64,000 nucleotides of DNA from Prescottella defluvii (GTDB lineage Bacteria; Actinomycetota; Actinomycetes; Mycobacteriales; Mycobacteriaceae): the NCBI GenBank assembly GCA_029690005.1, contig CP121458.1:62001-126000 (forward strand), given 5' to 3'. A program made the translations under genes and the position numbers. The notes under the pieces were generated by a model. It was given only the letters and a program-made list of their open reading frames with translations, was not told the DNA's origin and ran no database searches. This document shows, piece by piece, positions 9,298 to 17,684 of this stretch; position 1 is the first letter of the stretch; every line of letters begins with the position of its first letter.

Positions 9298-9752
9298 GCG
9301 CGGTCCTCCGTGTCGGGGGCGATCGTGCGGCGGTGGGCGGGCAGGTATGCGACGCCCTGGATCTCGATGAGCAGGTGCGGATGCGGAAGCTGGTGCACGG
9401 CAACGGTGGTACGGGTGGGTCCGGACTCGTCGAACATCTCGGCGTACACCTCGTTGTAGCCGCCGAAGTCGTTCATCGACACCAGGTACGACGTCACCTG
9501 CACGAGATCGCTCAGGTCGGCGCCGACCTCGGCGAGGATCGAGCGGATGTTCTCGATCACCGCGCGGGTCTGGGCACGGATGTCAAGGTTCGTGGTCCCC
9601 ATCTCGTCGACCTCGACGCCGACGAACGTGTTGTCCGGGCGACGGGAGCTGGTACCGGAGACGTACACGAAGTCGCCCGCCACCTTCACGTGCGGGAAGC
9701 GTCCCCGGGGCGTGGCGAGGCGTTCGATCACCTTGGCGGCGTTGTCGCTCAT
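9294..9752 (-). CDS. nbaF: 2-aminomuconate deaminase (RidA/YjgF family)
   Basis: A 152-residue RidA-fold protein ([25 protein letters not shown] ... [22 protein letters not shown] ... [16 protein letters not shown]). In this context, between a dioxygenase and an oxalocrotonate decarboxylase, it matches the 2-aminomuconate deaminase AmnD/NbaF, which releases ammonia to give 4-oxalocrotonate. Both ends overlap neighbours by four bases (ATGA). It is distinct from the RidA protein at 17685, which belongs to the conserved block. Confidence 0.88.
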   Translation of the reverse strand: MSDNAAKVIERLATPRGRFPHVKVAGDFVYVSGTSSRRPDNTFVGVEVDEMGTTNLDIRAQTRAVIENIRSILAEVGADLSDLVQVTSYLVSMNDFGGYNEVYAEMFDESGPTRTTVAVHQLPHPHLLIEIQGVAYLPAHRRTIAPDTEDRA

Positions 9753-10519
9753 GCGATTCCCTTCACGGTCACTGCGCCCAGGCCGGCGATCTCGCACCGG
9801 GCGACGGTGGCGGTCAGCGGTGCCGCGGCCGTCGCGGCACCGGCGAGCACGACGTCTCCGGCGCGCAGCGGGATCCGACGACGTCGACACATGTCGAGCA
9901 GCGCGTGCAGCGCGTTGACCGGGTCGTCGAGGATGGCCGCGGTGGACCCGGTGACGGTCTCCTCGCCGACCGTCATCCGCACCGCGCGGTCCCCGACGTC
10001 CTGCAGATCGGACCACGGCCCGATCACGTACGCCGCGGCGGACGTGTTGTCCGCGACGACGTCGGTGTACGTGAACCGGAAGTCCCGGTAGCGGGAGTCG
10101 ATGATCTCCATGGCCGGCGCGACGGCGTCGACGCAGGAGACGATGTCCACGTCCGGGTCGTCCAGGTCGACGTCGCGGCACAGTCGGTACGCGACCTCGG
10201 GTTCGATCTTCGGGTGGATGAAGCGGCGCAACGCCACCTCACCTCCGTCGTCGACGCGCATCGCGTCGGTGAGTCGGCCGACGATCACGTCGGAGACGCC
10301 CATCTGCGCCATCTTCGCCTTGCTGGTGAACCCCAGCTTGACGCCGACGAGTTCCTCACCGCGCCCGCGGCGCAGGTCGATGACGACGTCCTGGATGCGG
10401 TACGCGTCGTCGATGTCGACGTCGGTGTCGTCGGCGAGGCTCGTCGTGTCGTGGATCCCGGTCTGCGCCTCGTCGAGACACTCGGCCAGGGCCGCGATTT
10501 CCTTGCTGCTCAGTGACAT
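9749..10519 (-). CDS. nbaG: 4-oxalocrotonate decarboxylase (2-keto-4-pentenoate hydratase fold)
   Basis: A 256-residue member of the hydratase/decarboxylase family. [27 protein letters not shown] and [10 protein letters not shown] are the family's conserved active-site segments, and the latter is characteristic of the decarboxylase branch (DmpH/AmnE/NbaG). It would turn 4-oxalocrotonate into 2-oxopent-4-enoate and carbon dioxide. The hydratase, aldolase and acylating dehydrogenase that finish the pathway are not in this window. Start ATG at 10519; 34 bases follow the upstream dehydrogenase stop. Confidence 0.88.
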   Translation of the reverse strand: MSLSSKEIAALAECLDEAQTGIHDTTSLADDTDVDIDDAYRIQDVVIDLRRGRGEELVGVKLGFTSKAKMAQMGVSDVIVGRLTDAMRVDDGGEVALRRFIHPKIEPEVAYRLCRDVDLDDPDVDIVSCVDAVAPAMEIIDSRYRDFRFTYTDVVADNTSAAAYVIGPWSDLQDVGDRAVRMTVGEETVTGSTAAILDDPVNALHALLDMCRRRRIPLRAGDVVLAGAATAAAPLTATVARCEIAGLGAVTVKGIA

Positions 10520-10553
10520 CAGCCTTCAACTCCCACGGTCATGTCCTTTTCGA

Positions 10554-12028
10554 TCACAGCGCCACGCACACGTTCGTGGGCTCGGTGTAGAAGTGCAACG
10601 ACGATTCGCCGCCCTCGCGGCCGATGCCGGAGAGCCCGACGCCGCCGAACGGGGAGCGCAGTTCACGCGTGAACCACGTATTGACCCAGGAGATTCCGAC
10701 GTTCATCTTCTGCGCGACGCGGTGACCACGGCGCAGGTCGTTGGTCCACACCGACGCGGCGAGACCGTACTTGGTGTCGTTGGCCAGCGCGATCGCCTCC
10801 TCCTCGGTGTCGAACGGGACCAGCGCGGCCACCGGGCCGAAGATCTCCTCCCTGAGCACGGCATCCTCGTTCGTCAGACCCGTCCACAGCGTGGGCTGGA
10901 TCCACGACCCGTACGCGAGCTTCTCGCCGAGGTCCGGAATACCGCCGCCGGTGACGACCTTCGCGCCGGACTGTTCGGCCATCCGGAAGTAGCGGAGCAC
11001 CTTGTCGCGGTGGGCCTGCGAGATGAGTGGTCCGGTGGTGGTGTCGGCCTCCGTCGGGTCGCCGAGGCGCAACTGCTCGGCGCGCTCGGCCAGGCCGGTG
11101 ACGACGTCGTCGAAGATCGAGCGGTGCACGTACACCCGCTCGGTGCACAGGCACACCTGCCCGGTGTTGGTGAACACCGACTTCGTCAGGCCGGTCAGCG
11201 CCTCGTCGAGGTCGACGTCGTCGAACACGACGGCCGCGTTCTTGCCGCCGAGCTCGAAGGAGACCGGACGGACTCGCGGCGCAACGGTCTTCATCACGTG
11301 CGACCCCGTCGCGGACGAGCCGGTGAAGGTGACGCCGTCGATGCCGGGATGCGTCGTGAGGTACTCGCCGGCGGAGTTGCCGCCGAAGCCGTGCACGACG
11401 TTGTAGACGCCGGCGGGCAGACCGACCTCGGCGAGCACCTCGGCCAGCAGGGTCGCCGTCGCGGGGGTCTCCTCGCTGGGCTTGACCACCACCGCGTTGC
11501 CGCACGCGAGGGCGGGCGCGACCTTCCACGTGAGCAGCAGCAGCGGCAGATTCCACGGGACGATGACCGCGACGACGCCGAGCGGCTTGCGGACCGCGTA
11601 GTTGAGCGCCTGCCGTCCCCGGCCAGGTCGGTCATGAACGATTCCTGACCGGCCGCGGAGACGACGTCGGCGAAGGTCCGGAAGTTGGTGAGCGCACGCG
11701 CGACGTCGAGCTCGCGCGCCTGGGTGATCGGCTTGCCGGTGTCCGCCATCTCGGCGGCGACGAATTCCTCGAAGCGCTCCTCGATCCGGTCCGCGGCGCG
11801 GCGCAGCAGCGCGGCACGTTCCCGGACCGGGGTGTCGGCCCAGCCGTTCGCGAGGGCACGCCGGGCCGAGGTCACGGCGCGGTCGACGAGTGCCTGGTCG
11901 GCCTCGTGGACCTGGGCGAGCACCCGTCCGGTCGCGGGGTCGGTCTGGTCGAAACCGCGCTGCGGGTCGGGATCGACGAATGCGCCGTCGACGAAGTTAC
12001 GGATCCAGCCGTCGAGGGATGAAGTCAT
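10554..12028 (-). CDS. nbaE: 2-aminomuconic 6-semialdehyde dehydrogenase (frameshifted)
   Basis: Aldehyde dehydrogenase superfamily, about 490 residues. Conserved VIVPWNLPLLLLTWK, the glutamate of SFELGGKNAAVVF and the catalytic cysteine of FTNTGQVCLCTERVYV are present, and the C terminus (SPFGGVGLSGIGREGGESSLHFYTEPTNVCV) matches hydroxymuconic/aminomuconic semialdehyde dehydrogenases. One base appears lost near 11620; restoring it joins MTDLAGDGR to QALNYAVRKPLGVVAVIVPWN. It is the first gene of the 3-hydroxyanthranilate operon. GGTAT occurs twice, 11 bases apart, in its short upstream region. Confidence 0.92.
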
Positions 12029-13151
12029 GGATCAATGGTCGAGCCCCGATCCATACCGAACAAATACCAAAACAGCTTCCTCTCATGCCCTTATCGGCAT
12101 ACGTGCAGAAGAAGGCGGAGCCCGCACCGGGCTCCGCCTTCTTCCGCCGTGGTCGGCCGGGCCTACGACCGGATCCGGTCGACCCACTCGAGCCGCTGGA
12201 ACCGAGCGAGCCACTGGAACCGCTGGAGCCGCTCGAGCCACTCGACCCGGACGAGGCCAAGGAGCCGGGCCCGTGATCTTCCAGCAGGGGCAGGAAGGTA
12301 TCGGCGATCACCCGATGCCCCTCCGGATTCGCGTGGATGTCCTTGTACTGCGTGCACATCCACGTCCACTCGCAGATCCGCCCGACATTCTTCGGCAGCG
12401 TGCCGAAGCCGGGGACGTCAACCGGGGTGAAGTCGTTGTTCGAGAACGCGGTCAACACGTCCGCCGTCTTCCAGTCGGCCGACGAATTGGCAGTCTCGAT
12501 GGTGCCGGCGAACAGATTGTTCAACGCGACGGTCCCGGACGCCACCACACGCGCCAGCCCGCCCTGGAGCCAACCTGCCAACGCCGGATCGTAGTAATTC
12601 ATACCGACATATCGCGCCTCGTTACCGCCGGCGTCGCGCAGCTGAGTGTTGATCTTGGTGAGATTCTGCTCCACGGTGGCGAGCGACTGGGCGATGCAAC
12701 CCACATCCGGAACACCGGACGAGCCGAGCGATCCGGAGCCTCCCGACAGGCAGTGGTACACGTCGTTCGCGCCGATGTCCTCGGTCACGTACTTGACCTT
12801 GCCTTTGTGCGCGTCGAGGAACTTCGTCGCGGCGTCGAGCTGCGACGTCGCACCCGGATAGGTGCATTTGCCGCCGTTGATCATCGATACCGTTGTCTCG
12901 CCGTCACATCCCAGGTTGACGAATTCCAGAGTCGGGTCGGACGCCTTCAACGTGTTGTAGATGTCGTTGGTGTAGGACACCGGCTCGTCGTGTCCGGTGT
13001 TCGGCTGATACCCCGCCGCCAACGAATTACCCAGCGCCAGATAGTAGGTGGCCCCGCCACCGGGATCCGCCGACGCCACTGCCGGCAGTCCGACCACCCC
13101 GATCGTCACCGCCGCGGCAACCACCACGGACCGCAGAACCTTCACACGCAT
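11997..13151 (-). CDS. Secreted SGNH/GDSL-family hydrolase with Ser-Gly tail
   Basis: Signal peptide (MRVKVLRSVVVAAAVTIGVVGLPAVASA) followed by an SGNH hydrolase domain: block I YLALGNSLAAGY, block III DIGANDVYHC and block V DIHANPEGHRV with the catalytic Asp/His pair. Several cysteines suggest disulfides. Probable secreted esterase or lipase. After LLEDHGPGSLA comes a low-complexity (S)SGSSGS tail encoded by imperfect 9-base repeats at about 12179-12245. In this frame the gene reads on through a 16-bp terminator hairpin into the next gene's start, which is implausible; a frameshift inside the repeat would instead end the protein at 12163. The true 3' end is therefore uncertain. Confidence 0.8.
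   Translation of the reverse strand: MRVKVLRSVVVAAAVTIGVVGLPAVASADPGGGATYYLALGNSLAAGYQPNTGHDEPVSYTNDIYNTLKASDPTLEFVNLGCDGETTVSMINGGKCTYPGATSQLDAATKFLDAHKGKVKYVTEDIGANDVYHCLSGGSGSLGSSGVPDVGCIAQSLATVEQNLTKINTQLRDAGGNEARYVGMNYYDPALAGWLQGGLARVVASGTVALNNLFAGTIETANSSADWKTADVLTAFSNNDFTPVDVPGFGTLPKNVGRICEWTWMCTQYKDIHANPEGHRVIADTFLPLLEDHGPGSLASSGSSGSSGSSGSSGSLGSSGSSGSTGSGRRPGRPRRKKAEPGAGSAFFCTYADKGMRGSCFGICSVWIGARPLIHDFIPRRLDP
12108..12144 (-). terminator. Terminator hairpin after the SGNH hydrolase
   Basis: A perfect 16-bp stem (12108-12123 with 12129-12144) and a five-base loop, between the SGNH gene and the start of the dehydrogenase operon. It lies inside the uncorrected SGNH reading frame, which argues that the frame is shifted upstream. 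Confidence 0.8.
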
Positions 13152-13161
13152 GTCGACCCCC

Positions 13162-14063
13162 TCATCGCGAACCGATCGGGCCTCCGGGACCGAACTCCCC
13201 AGTGGCATTGGGTAATTCCCCGACAGCGTCGACCTCTGTAACGGTCGGCAGACGAAACTGTAACAGCCGCAACGAACATCGCCCCGCTAAGTCCGGAAGG
13301 AGAGAAACGGCCCGGATGGGTGTTAATGGTGAACGGTCGGAAATGTCAGCCGCGGCGCAACACCGGGCGCTCTGCGGTAGGTCTTCGAGCCGTTCGGCGA
13401 GGCATTCGGGGTGGCCGAGCATCGGAAGGTGATCGCCGGGCATGGTGTCCGATGCGATGCCGAGTCGATCGGTTGTCACCTTCTCGAGGAACTCGGCGGG
13501 GAGGAATCGGTCCCCTCGGCTGAGGAGGACACGGGTGGGCGTTCGCGGCCAGTGGTCCATGGGCCACGGCTCGGTGAACGGGGTGACGCTTTGCGTGATC
13601 CCGCGTCGCATGGCTTCGGCGGCGAGCACCGGGGGTGTGTCGTGCGCCCAGAACTCGACATCGCCTGCCGCCGGGCCGTGCAGTTCGTCGTCGCGTCGAC
13701 GCGCCTGTTCATGGCCGGTCGCGCTCCACCACTGGCCGGGGCTTCGCCGGGCTTGGGAACCATGGCGTGCAGCAGGACGAGCAGGTCGGCTCCGAGCTGC
13801 TCGGCAGCGATCGGTCCGACGAAGCCACCGAAGGAGTGCGCGACCACGGTCACGTGCTCTCGGGAGCCGACGGCCCGCCGCACGGTGTCGACGTACTCGG
13901 GCAGACCCGCGGTGTCGTCGGAGACAGGCAGGTCGGGCGTGATCACGGTGTGCCCGGCAGTCTCGAGCAGCGGCCGGACGCGGTGCCAACACCAGGAGTC
14001 GGCCCCGGCGCCGTGGATCAGGACGTACGTCGCCGTCACATCGTCACGATTCTCGATTCCCAT
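13162..14063 (-). CDS. Alpha/beta hydrolase (EstA/MhpC-like esterase, frameshifted)
   Basis: N-terminal part TYVLIHGAGADSWCWHRVRPLLETAGHTVITPDLP with nucleophile elbow VVAHSFGGFVGP, then in a second frame EFWAHDTPPVLAAEAMRRGITQSVTPFTEPWP, the segment TRVLLSRGDRFLPAEF with the likely catalytic Asp, and GDHLPMLGHPECLAERL with the catalytic His. The shift is near 13720. The normal length of this family (about 235-245 residues) would end the protein soon after the His, near 13320; the extra C-terminal stretch to 13162 probably reflects a second shift. Substrate unknown. It shares an upstream sequence block with the SGNH gene. Confidence 0.72.
13227..13257 (-). promoter_or_regulatory. Shared upstream element, copy A (before the SGNH hydrolase)
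   Basis: About 30 bases resembling 14102-14133 (common core on the plus strand: ACGGT-S-GG-S-AGACG followed by AAA). It lies about 75-105 bases before the SGNH hydrolase start. Possibly a promoter or operator common to both hydrolase genes; see copy B. Confidence 0.35.
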
Positions 14064-14101
14064 CAGCAGTCCTCACTGTCGTCGACCTCGCGAATCGAAG
14101 T

Positions 14102-14133
14102 CGTCCACTGTTGAGACGGTGGGGAGACGGAAA
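14102..14133 (-). promoter_or_regulatory. Shared upstream element, copy B (before the alpha/beta hydrolase)
   Basis: About 30 bases resembling 13227-13257, located 39-70 bases before the alpha/beta hydrolase start at 14063 and just after the ECF sigma factor gene. Its position suits a promoter read by that sigma factor, but no known ECF promoter consensus was matched with confidence. Confidence 0.35.
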
Positions 14134-14149
14134 GGAATCGCCACAGACG

Positions 14150-15166
14150 TCAGGACAGTGTCAGCGGCAGATCGAACGCTGGGAACAGGTGCGGCTCGAA
14201 GGCGGTGATCTCGGCGATCTTCCCGCCCTCGACCCGCAGCACGTTCAGCACCTGAGCCCGATACTCGCCCTCTCCCCGCGGCCGGACATACCCCGCCACC
14301 GCGGGCTGCCGGTTCGCCCGGGTGGGCACGCTCCGCCACTCTGCTCGATACAGCGGGGAGTCCGGTCCGAAGGCGTGTTCGGCGAAGCCCGTGACCGCCT
14401 CGCGACCGCAGAACCAGAACGGAAGCGGCGGCATCGTCAACCGCACGTCCTCGCTCAGCAGCTGGGCGAACGCTACCGTGTCGGCGCGCTCGTGGGCGTC
14501 CATGAAGCGCTGCAGCAACTCCCGCTCCTGCGCAGTCACGGGCGTCGCCGACGCCCACTCCTCCCGACGACGGGGAAGGTGCTTCCTCAGGGTGGGTCGC
14601 GCCCGCTGGAGAGCACTCTTCACCGCGGCGACGCTCGACCCCAGCGCCGCGGCAGTTTCGTTGGCCGACCAGCCGAGCACGTCTCGCAGGATCAGTACCG
14701 CCCGCTGCCCGGGAGGCAGGTGCTGGACGGCGACCAGGAAGGCCAGCTCGATGGTCTCCTTGCCGACCGCGGCCGCGTCCGGCTCCATCGGCTCGAGCAA
14801 CCGGTCCGGGTAAGGCTGCAGCCACCCGATCTCGTCCGGCGCCGCCCCGTTCGGATCGCCGGCCCGCGCCGCCTCCCGCGGGAGCGGACGTCGCGGGTGC
14901 CGGTCGAGATGGTCGAGGCAGGCGTTCGTCGCGATCCGGTAGAGCCAAGCACGGAAGGTGGAACGGCCCTGGAAGCCTTCGCGTTTGCGCCACGCCCGCA
15001 GGAACGTCTCCTGCACCAGATCCTCGGACTCCTCGAACGAGCCGACAATGCGGTAGCAGTGCACCTGCAGCTCGCGCCGGTACTGCTCGACGAGCTCGCC
15101 GAATGCCGACTCCTCGAGATCCCGGCCCGCGACGACGGCCGCGGGCTCCCGGCGCTCCTGCGTCAC
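14150..15166 (-). CDS. ECF sigma factor with C-terminal SnoaL-like domain (SigG/TIGR02960 type)
   Basis: A 338-residue sigma factor. Region 2 (FGELVEQYRRELQVHCYRIVGSFEESEDLVQETFLRAWRKRE) and region 4 (HLPPGQRAVLILRDVLGWSANETAAALGSSVAAVKSALQRAR) are clear, followed by a SnoaL-like domain (ELLQRFMDAHERADTVAFAQLLSEDVRLTMPP ... WFCGREAVTGF) that in such ECF groups controls activity in place of a separate anti-sigma factor. Start GTG at 15166, five bases after the stop of the MBL hydrolase, so the two are co-transcribed. Targets are unknown; a sequence block shared by the two downstream hydrolase genes is a possible target. Confidence 0.9.
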   Translation of the reverse strand: MTQERREPAAVVAGRDLEESAFGELVEQYRRELQVHCYRIVGSFEESEDLVQETFLRAWRKREGFQGRSTFRAWLYRIATNACLDHLDRHPRRPLPREAARAGDPNGAAPDEIGWLQPYPDRLLEPMEPDAAAVGKETIELAFLVAVQHLPPGQRAVLILRDVLGWSANETAAALGSSVAAVKSALQRARPTLRKHLPRRREEWASATPVTAQERELLQRFMDAHERADTVAFAQLLSEDVRLTMPPLPFWFCGREAVTGFAEHAFGPDSPLYRAEWRSVPTRANRQPAVAGYVRPRGEGEYRAQVLNVLRVEGGKIAEITAFEPHLFPAFDLPLTLS

Positions 15167-15171
15167 TGGGC

Positions 15172-15957
15172 TCAGCCCCGCAGATACTCCAACTGCACCC
15201 GCACCGACTGCTCGGCGGCGGGCCACAGGGTCTCGTCGATGTCGGTGTAGACGTGCTCGACCACGGACCGCACGTCGGCGTCGGCACCGAGGACGTCGAG
15301 CGCGCCCCGGACCTGCGCGAGCCGTTCCTCGCGGTGCGCGAGGTAGTACTCGGCGACCGCCCGGAGGTCCGGGTGTTCGGGGCCGTGCCCGGGCAGCAGG
15401 GTGCGGCCGGGGCCCAGGCCGATGAGGATCTCGAGCGAGGAGAGGTAGTCGCGCAGATTGCCGTCCGACGCATCGAGAACGGTGGTGCCGCGGCCGAGGA
15501 TGGTGTCGGCGGTGAGCACCGACCCCTCCCCCTCGATGACGAACGACACCGAGTCGGCGGTGTGCCCGGGGGTGCGTAGCACCCGCAGCGTCAGGCCGGC
15601 AGCCTCGATGACCTCACCGTGCACGAGGTCTCCGCCTCCGCCGCGCCGGAACTCCTCCCGCACCGCGCGCACCGGGGCACCGGTCACTTCGAAGAACCGA
15701 TCGATGCCGCCGGTGTGGTCGTGGTGGCGGTGCGAGATCAGAGTGAGCACGACGGTCCCGATGCCCGCGACCCGTGCGAGGTGCTCCGCGTCGTCGTCGC
15801 CCGGGTCGACCACGACGCACTCGTCACTGCCCGGGGCCCGCAGGATCCAGGTGTTGGTGCCCTCGAGCGAGTACATGCTCGGGTTGTTCTCGAGCATCAC
15901 CGCCGCGACGGGCGTGACCTGGCGCAACTGGGCGTACGCGGGGTGCTGAAGCGTCAT
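15172..15957 (-). CDS. Metallo-beta-lactamase-fold hydrolase (Rv3677c/LACTB2-like)
   Basis: A 261-residue MBL-fold protein with the metal motif SHRHHDHTGG and downstream ligands in RTPGHTADS and GHGPEH. The N terminus HPAYAQLRQVTPVAAVMLENNPSMYSLEGTNTWILR matches Rv3677c, part of the conserved block next to crp and RidA in mycobacteria. LACTB2-type members can act as endoribonucleases or hydrolases; the substrate is unknown. ATG 15957 is chosen because conservation begins there. Co-transcribed with the ECF sigma factor. Confidence 0.85.
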   Translation of the reverse strand: MTLQHPAYAQLRQVTPVAAVMLENNPSMYSLEGTNTWILRAPGSDECVVVDPGDDDAEHLARVAGIGTVVLTLISHRHHDHTGGIDRFFEVTGAPVRAVREEFRRGGGGDLVHGEVIEAAGLTLRVLRTPGHTADSVSFVIEGEGSVLTADTILGRGTTVLDASDGNLRDYLSSLEILIGLGPGRTLLPGHGPEHPDLRAVAEYYLAHREERLAQVRGALDVLGADADVRSVVEHVYTDIDETLWPAAEQSVRVQLEYLRG

Positions 15958-15987
15958 CGACGCACCTTTCCTGAAGGGCCGACAGCG

Positions 15988-16042
15988 TGTTCGGTGGAAT
16001 CCGGAACCGAAACCGGTCCTCACTGTACGACTCCACCGAACA
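15988..16042. repeat. 11-bp inverted repeat with 33-base spacer upstream of MBL hydrolase
   Basis: TGTTCGGTGGA at 15988-15998 and its exact complement TCCACCGAACA at 16032-16042, just upstream of the MBL start at 15957. It could be two half-sites of an operator or the stem of a leader hairpin. No family assignment. Confidence 0.4.
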
Positions 16043-16083
16043 TGCGTCCGATCGGCCCGACACCTGGTGCGGCGCAATCGCAC

Positions 16084-16848
16084 TCACATATGGGTGCCGC
16101 CGTCGATCCGGATCTCGGTGCCGGTGACGAACTTGCCGTCGTCGGAGGCGAGCATCGCGATCACACCAGCGACGTCCTCCGGCGGCGCGAAGCCCTCGCC
16201 GATCCACGGGTAGAGCTTGCCGATCAGGCTCGGGTCGACATCCTCCGGGAAGCCCGGGGCGCTGGTCATGCCGGAGGCGATGCTGCCCGGCTCGACGGCG
16301 ACGGCGCGCAGGCCCTGCTTGGCGTACTCCAGCGCGATCGCGTGGGTGAACGAGCGAATGCCGCCCTTGGTGGCGGCGTACGCGGCCATGTAGGGGTGCG
16401 CGAAGTGAGCGGAGGTGGAGCTGAAGTTCACCACGACGCCCTTGCCCGACTCGAGCAGCGCGGGCAGCGCCTCGCGGGTGACCAGGAACGTACCGGTCAG
16501 GTTGACCCCGACCACGGTGTTCCAGAACTCCAGGGTGGTCTTGTCGGTGTGCGACGACCGGAGGATGCCGGCCGCGTTGACCAGCACGTCGAGGCCACCG
16601 AGGCCCTTGATCGCGCCACCGATGTTCTCCCGGACCGAGTCCTCGTTCGAGATGTCCACGACCGCGGTGGTCAGCCGATCGGCGGTGCCGGCCGCGGCGG
16701 CCCGCTCGCGGGTCACCTCGAGCCCGGCCTCGGACACGTCGGCGGCCGCGACGATGCCGCCCTCCTCGAGGATGCGGGCGACGGTGGCCTGCCCGATTCC
16801 GGATCCGGCGCCGGTGATGAGTACTCGACGGCCTTCGAAGCGCTTCAT
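16084..16848 (-). CDS. Short-chain dehydrogenase/reductase
   Basis: A 254-residue classical SDR: cofactor motif TGAGSGIG, NAAG (LVNAAGIL), catalytic Ser in NFSSTSAHF, and YAATKGG with the catalytic Tyr and Lys. The residue after the second beta strand (AAADVSEAG) is Asp, favouring NAD(H). Substrate unknown. Divergent from the TetR regulator at 16982, a pairing that usually means local control of the SDR gene. Confidence 0.88.
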   Translation of the reverse strand: MKRFEGRRVLITGAGSGIGQATVARILEEGGIVAAADVSEAGLEVTRERAAAAGTADRLTTAVVDISNEDSVRENIGGAIKGLGGLDVLVNAAGILRSSHTDKTTLEFWNTVVGVNLTGTFLVTREALPALLESGKGVVVNFSSTSAHFAHPYMAAYAATKGGIRSFTHAIALEYAKQGLRAVAVEPGSIASGMTSAPGFPEDVDPSLIGKLYPWIGEGFAPPEDVAGVIAMLASDDGKFVTGTEIRIDGGTHM

Positions 16849-16905
16849 GGTCTCTCCTGATCAACTAGAGTCGTTTTGTGGACCTAATGGCACAGTAGGC
16901 CGACT

Positions 16906-16920
16906 TGGCACGTTGTGTCA
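16906..16920. promoter_or_regulatory. Candidate TetR operator between SDR and TetR genes
   Basis: TGGCACGTTGTGTCA is an imperfect palindrome (TGRCAC-N3-GTGYCA) centred in the 133-base divergent spacer. TGGCAC also occurs 18 bases upstream (16888-16893). A similar TGGCAC array stands between the other TetR/SDR pair at 43137-43160. Confidence 0.45.
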
Positions 16921-16981
16921 CGCATTTCTTCGGAACAGGACCGGTAGTCTGCGATCCGACACCAGCGGAGGAGCCCAGAAC

Positions 16982-17635
16982 ATGCCCGGCGCGCAGCCCG
17001 TGACGTCGCTGACAGAGCGACGCAAGGCGCAGACACAAATCGAGATCTCCCGACGCGCGGCCGAGCTGTTCTCCGCGCGCGGGGCGTCGTCGGTGACCGC
17101 AGAGGAGATCGCGGCCGCGGCGGGAATCGGCCTGCGCACCTTCTACCGCTACTTCCGCACCAAGGAGGACGCCGTCTCGCCGCTCCTCGCGGGCGGGGTG
17201 ACCAACTGGATCACGTACCTCACCGAAGAGGCGGATGCGTCCGGGGCCACATCCGTCGGCCAGGCACTCGAACGCGCGACGCGGCGGGCCCTGACTCCCT
17301 CGGAGGACGTCACCGAGGAGATGCTGCAGTGGACTCGGGGCCTGCTGCGGACGGTGAACGACGAACCCGCGCTGCACGCGGTGTGGCTTCGCGTGCAACA
17401 CGATTCGGAGGAAGGTCTGGTCGCGGCGCTGACACCGCTGATCGGTCCCGATGCCGATCCGCTAACCGTCCGACTCCTCGCGGCCGCCGCGAACGCCGCG
17501 ATGCGGATCGCGGTCGAGACGTGGGCCGCAACCGACGCCCCCACCATCGGCCCGGACGGACCCGCGGAACTCGCGGTCGGCTGCATGCGCCGCCTCGTCG
17601 ACCACGCAAACGCGCGCATCGCCGAAAATAACTGA
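16982..17635 (+). CDS. TetR-family transcription regulator
   Basis: A 217-residue TetR protein: N-terminal helix-turn-helix (ISRRAAELFSARGASSVTAEEIAAAAGIGLRTFYRYFRTKED, about residues 20-65) and a ligand-binding helical domain. GGAGGAG lies shortly before ATG 16982. Probably represses the divergent SDR gene. The stop codon lies inside the left arm of the following terminator. Confidence 0.88.
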   Translation: MPGAQPVTSLTERRKAQTQIEISRRAAELFSARGASSVTAEEIAAAAGIGLRTFYRYFRTKEDAVSPLLAGGVTNWITYLTEEADASGATSVGQALERATRRALTPSEDVTEEMLQWTRGLLRTVNDEPALHAVWLRVQHDSEEGLVAALTPLIGPDADPLTVRLLAAAANAAMRIAVETWAATDAPTIGPDGPAELAVGCMRRLVDHANARIAENN

Positions 17636-17665
17636 GCCGCATCCCCTTCCGGGAATGCGGCTCAG
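17632..17665. terminator. Terminator between TetR and RidA genes
   Basis: An inverted repeat of 15 positions with one mismatch and a short loop (CTGAGCCGCAT...ATGCGGCTCAG), overlapping the TetR stop and facing the convergent RidA gene that ends at 17685. Confidence 0.8.
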
Positions 17666-17684
17666 CGGAGAACGCGAGTGGCGC

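Noticed and set aside
12179-12245. Short tandem repeats considered as a CRISPR array
   Set aside because: Units are about 9 bases with no spacers and encode a Ser-Gly tail.
14073-15473. Open frame of 466 codons on the minus strand
   Set aside because: Overlaps the ECF sigma factor and MBL hydrolase in another frame with no recognisable domains.
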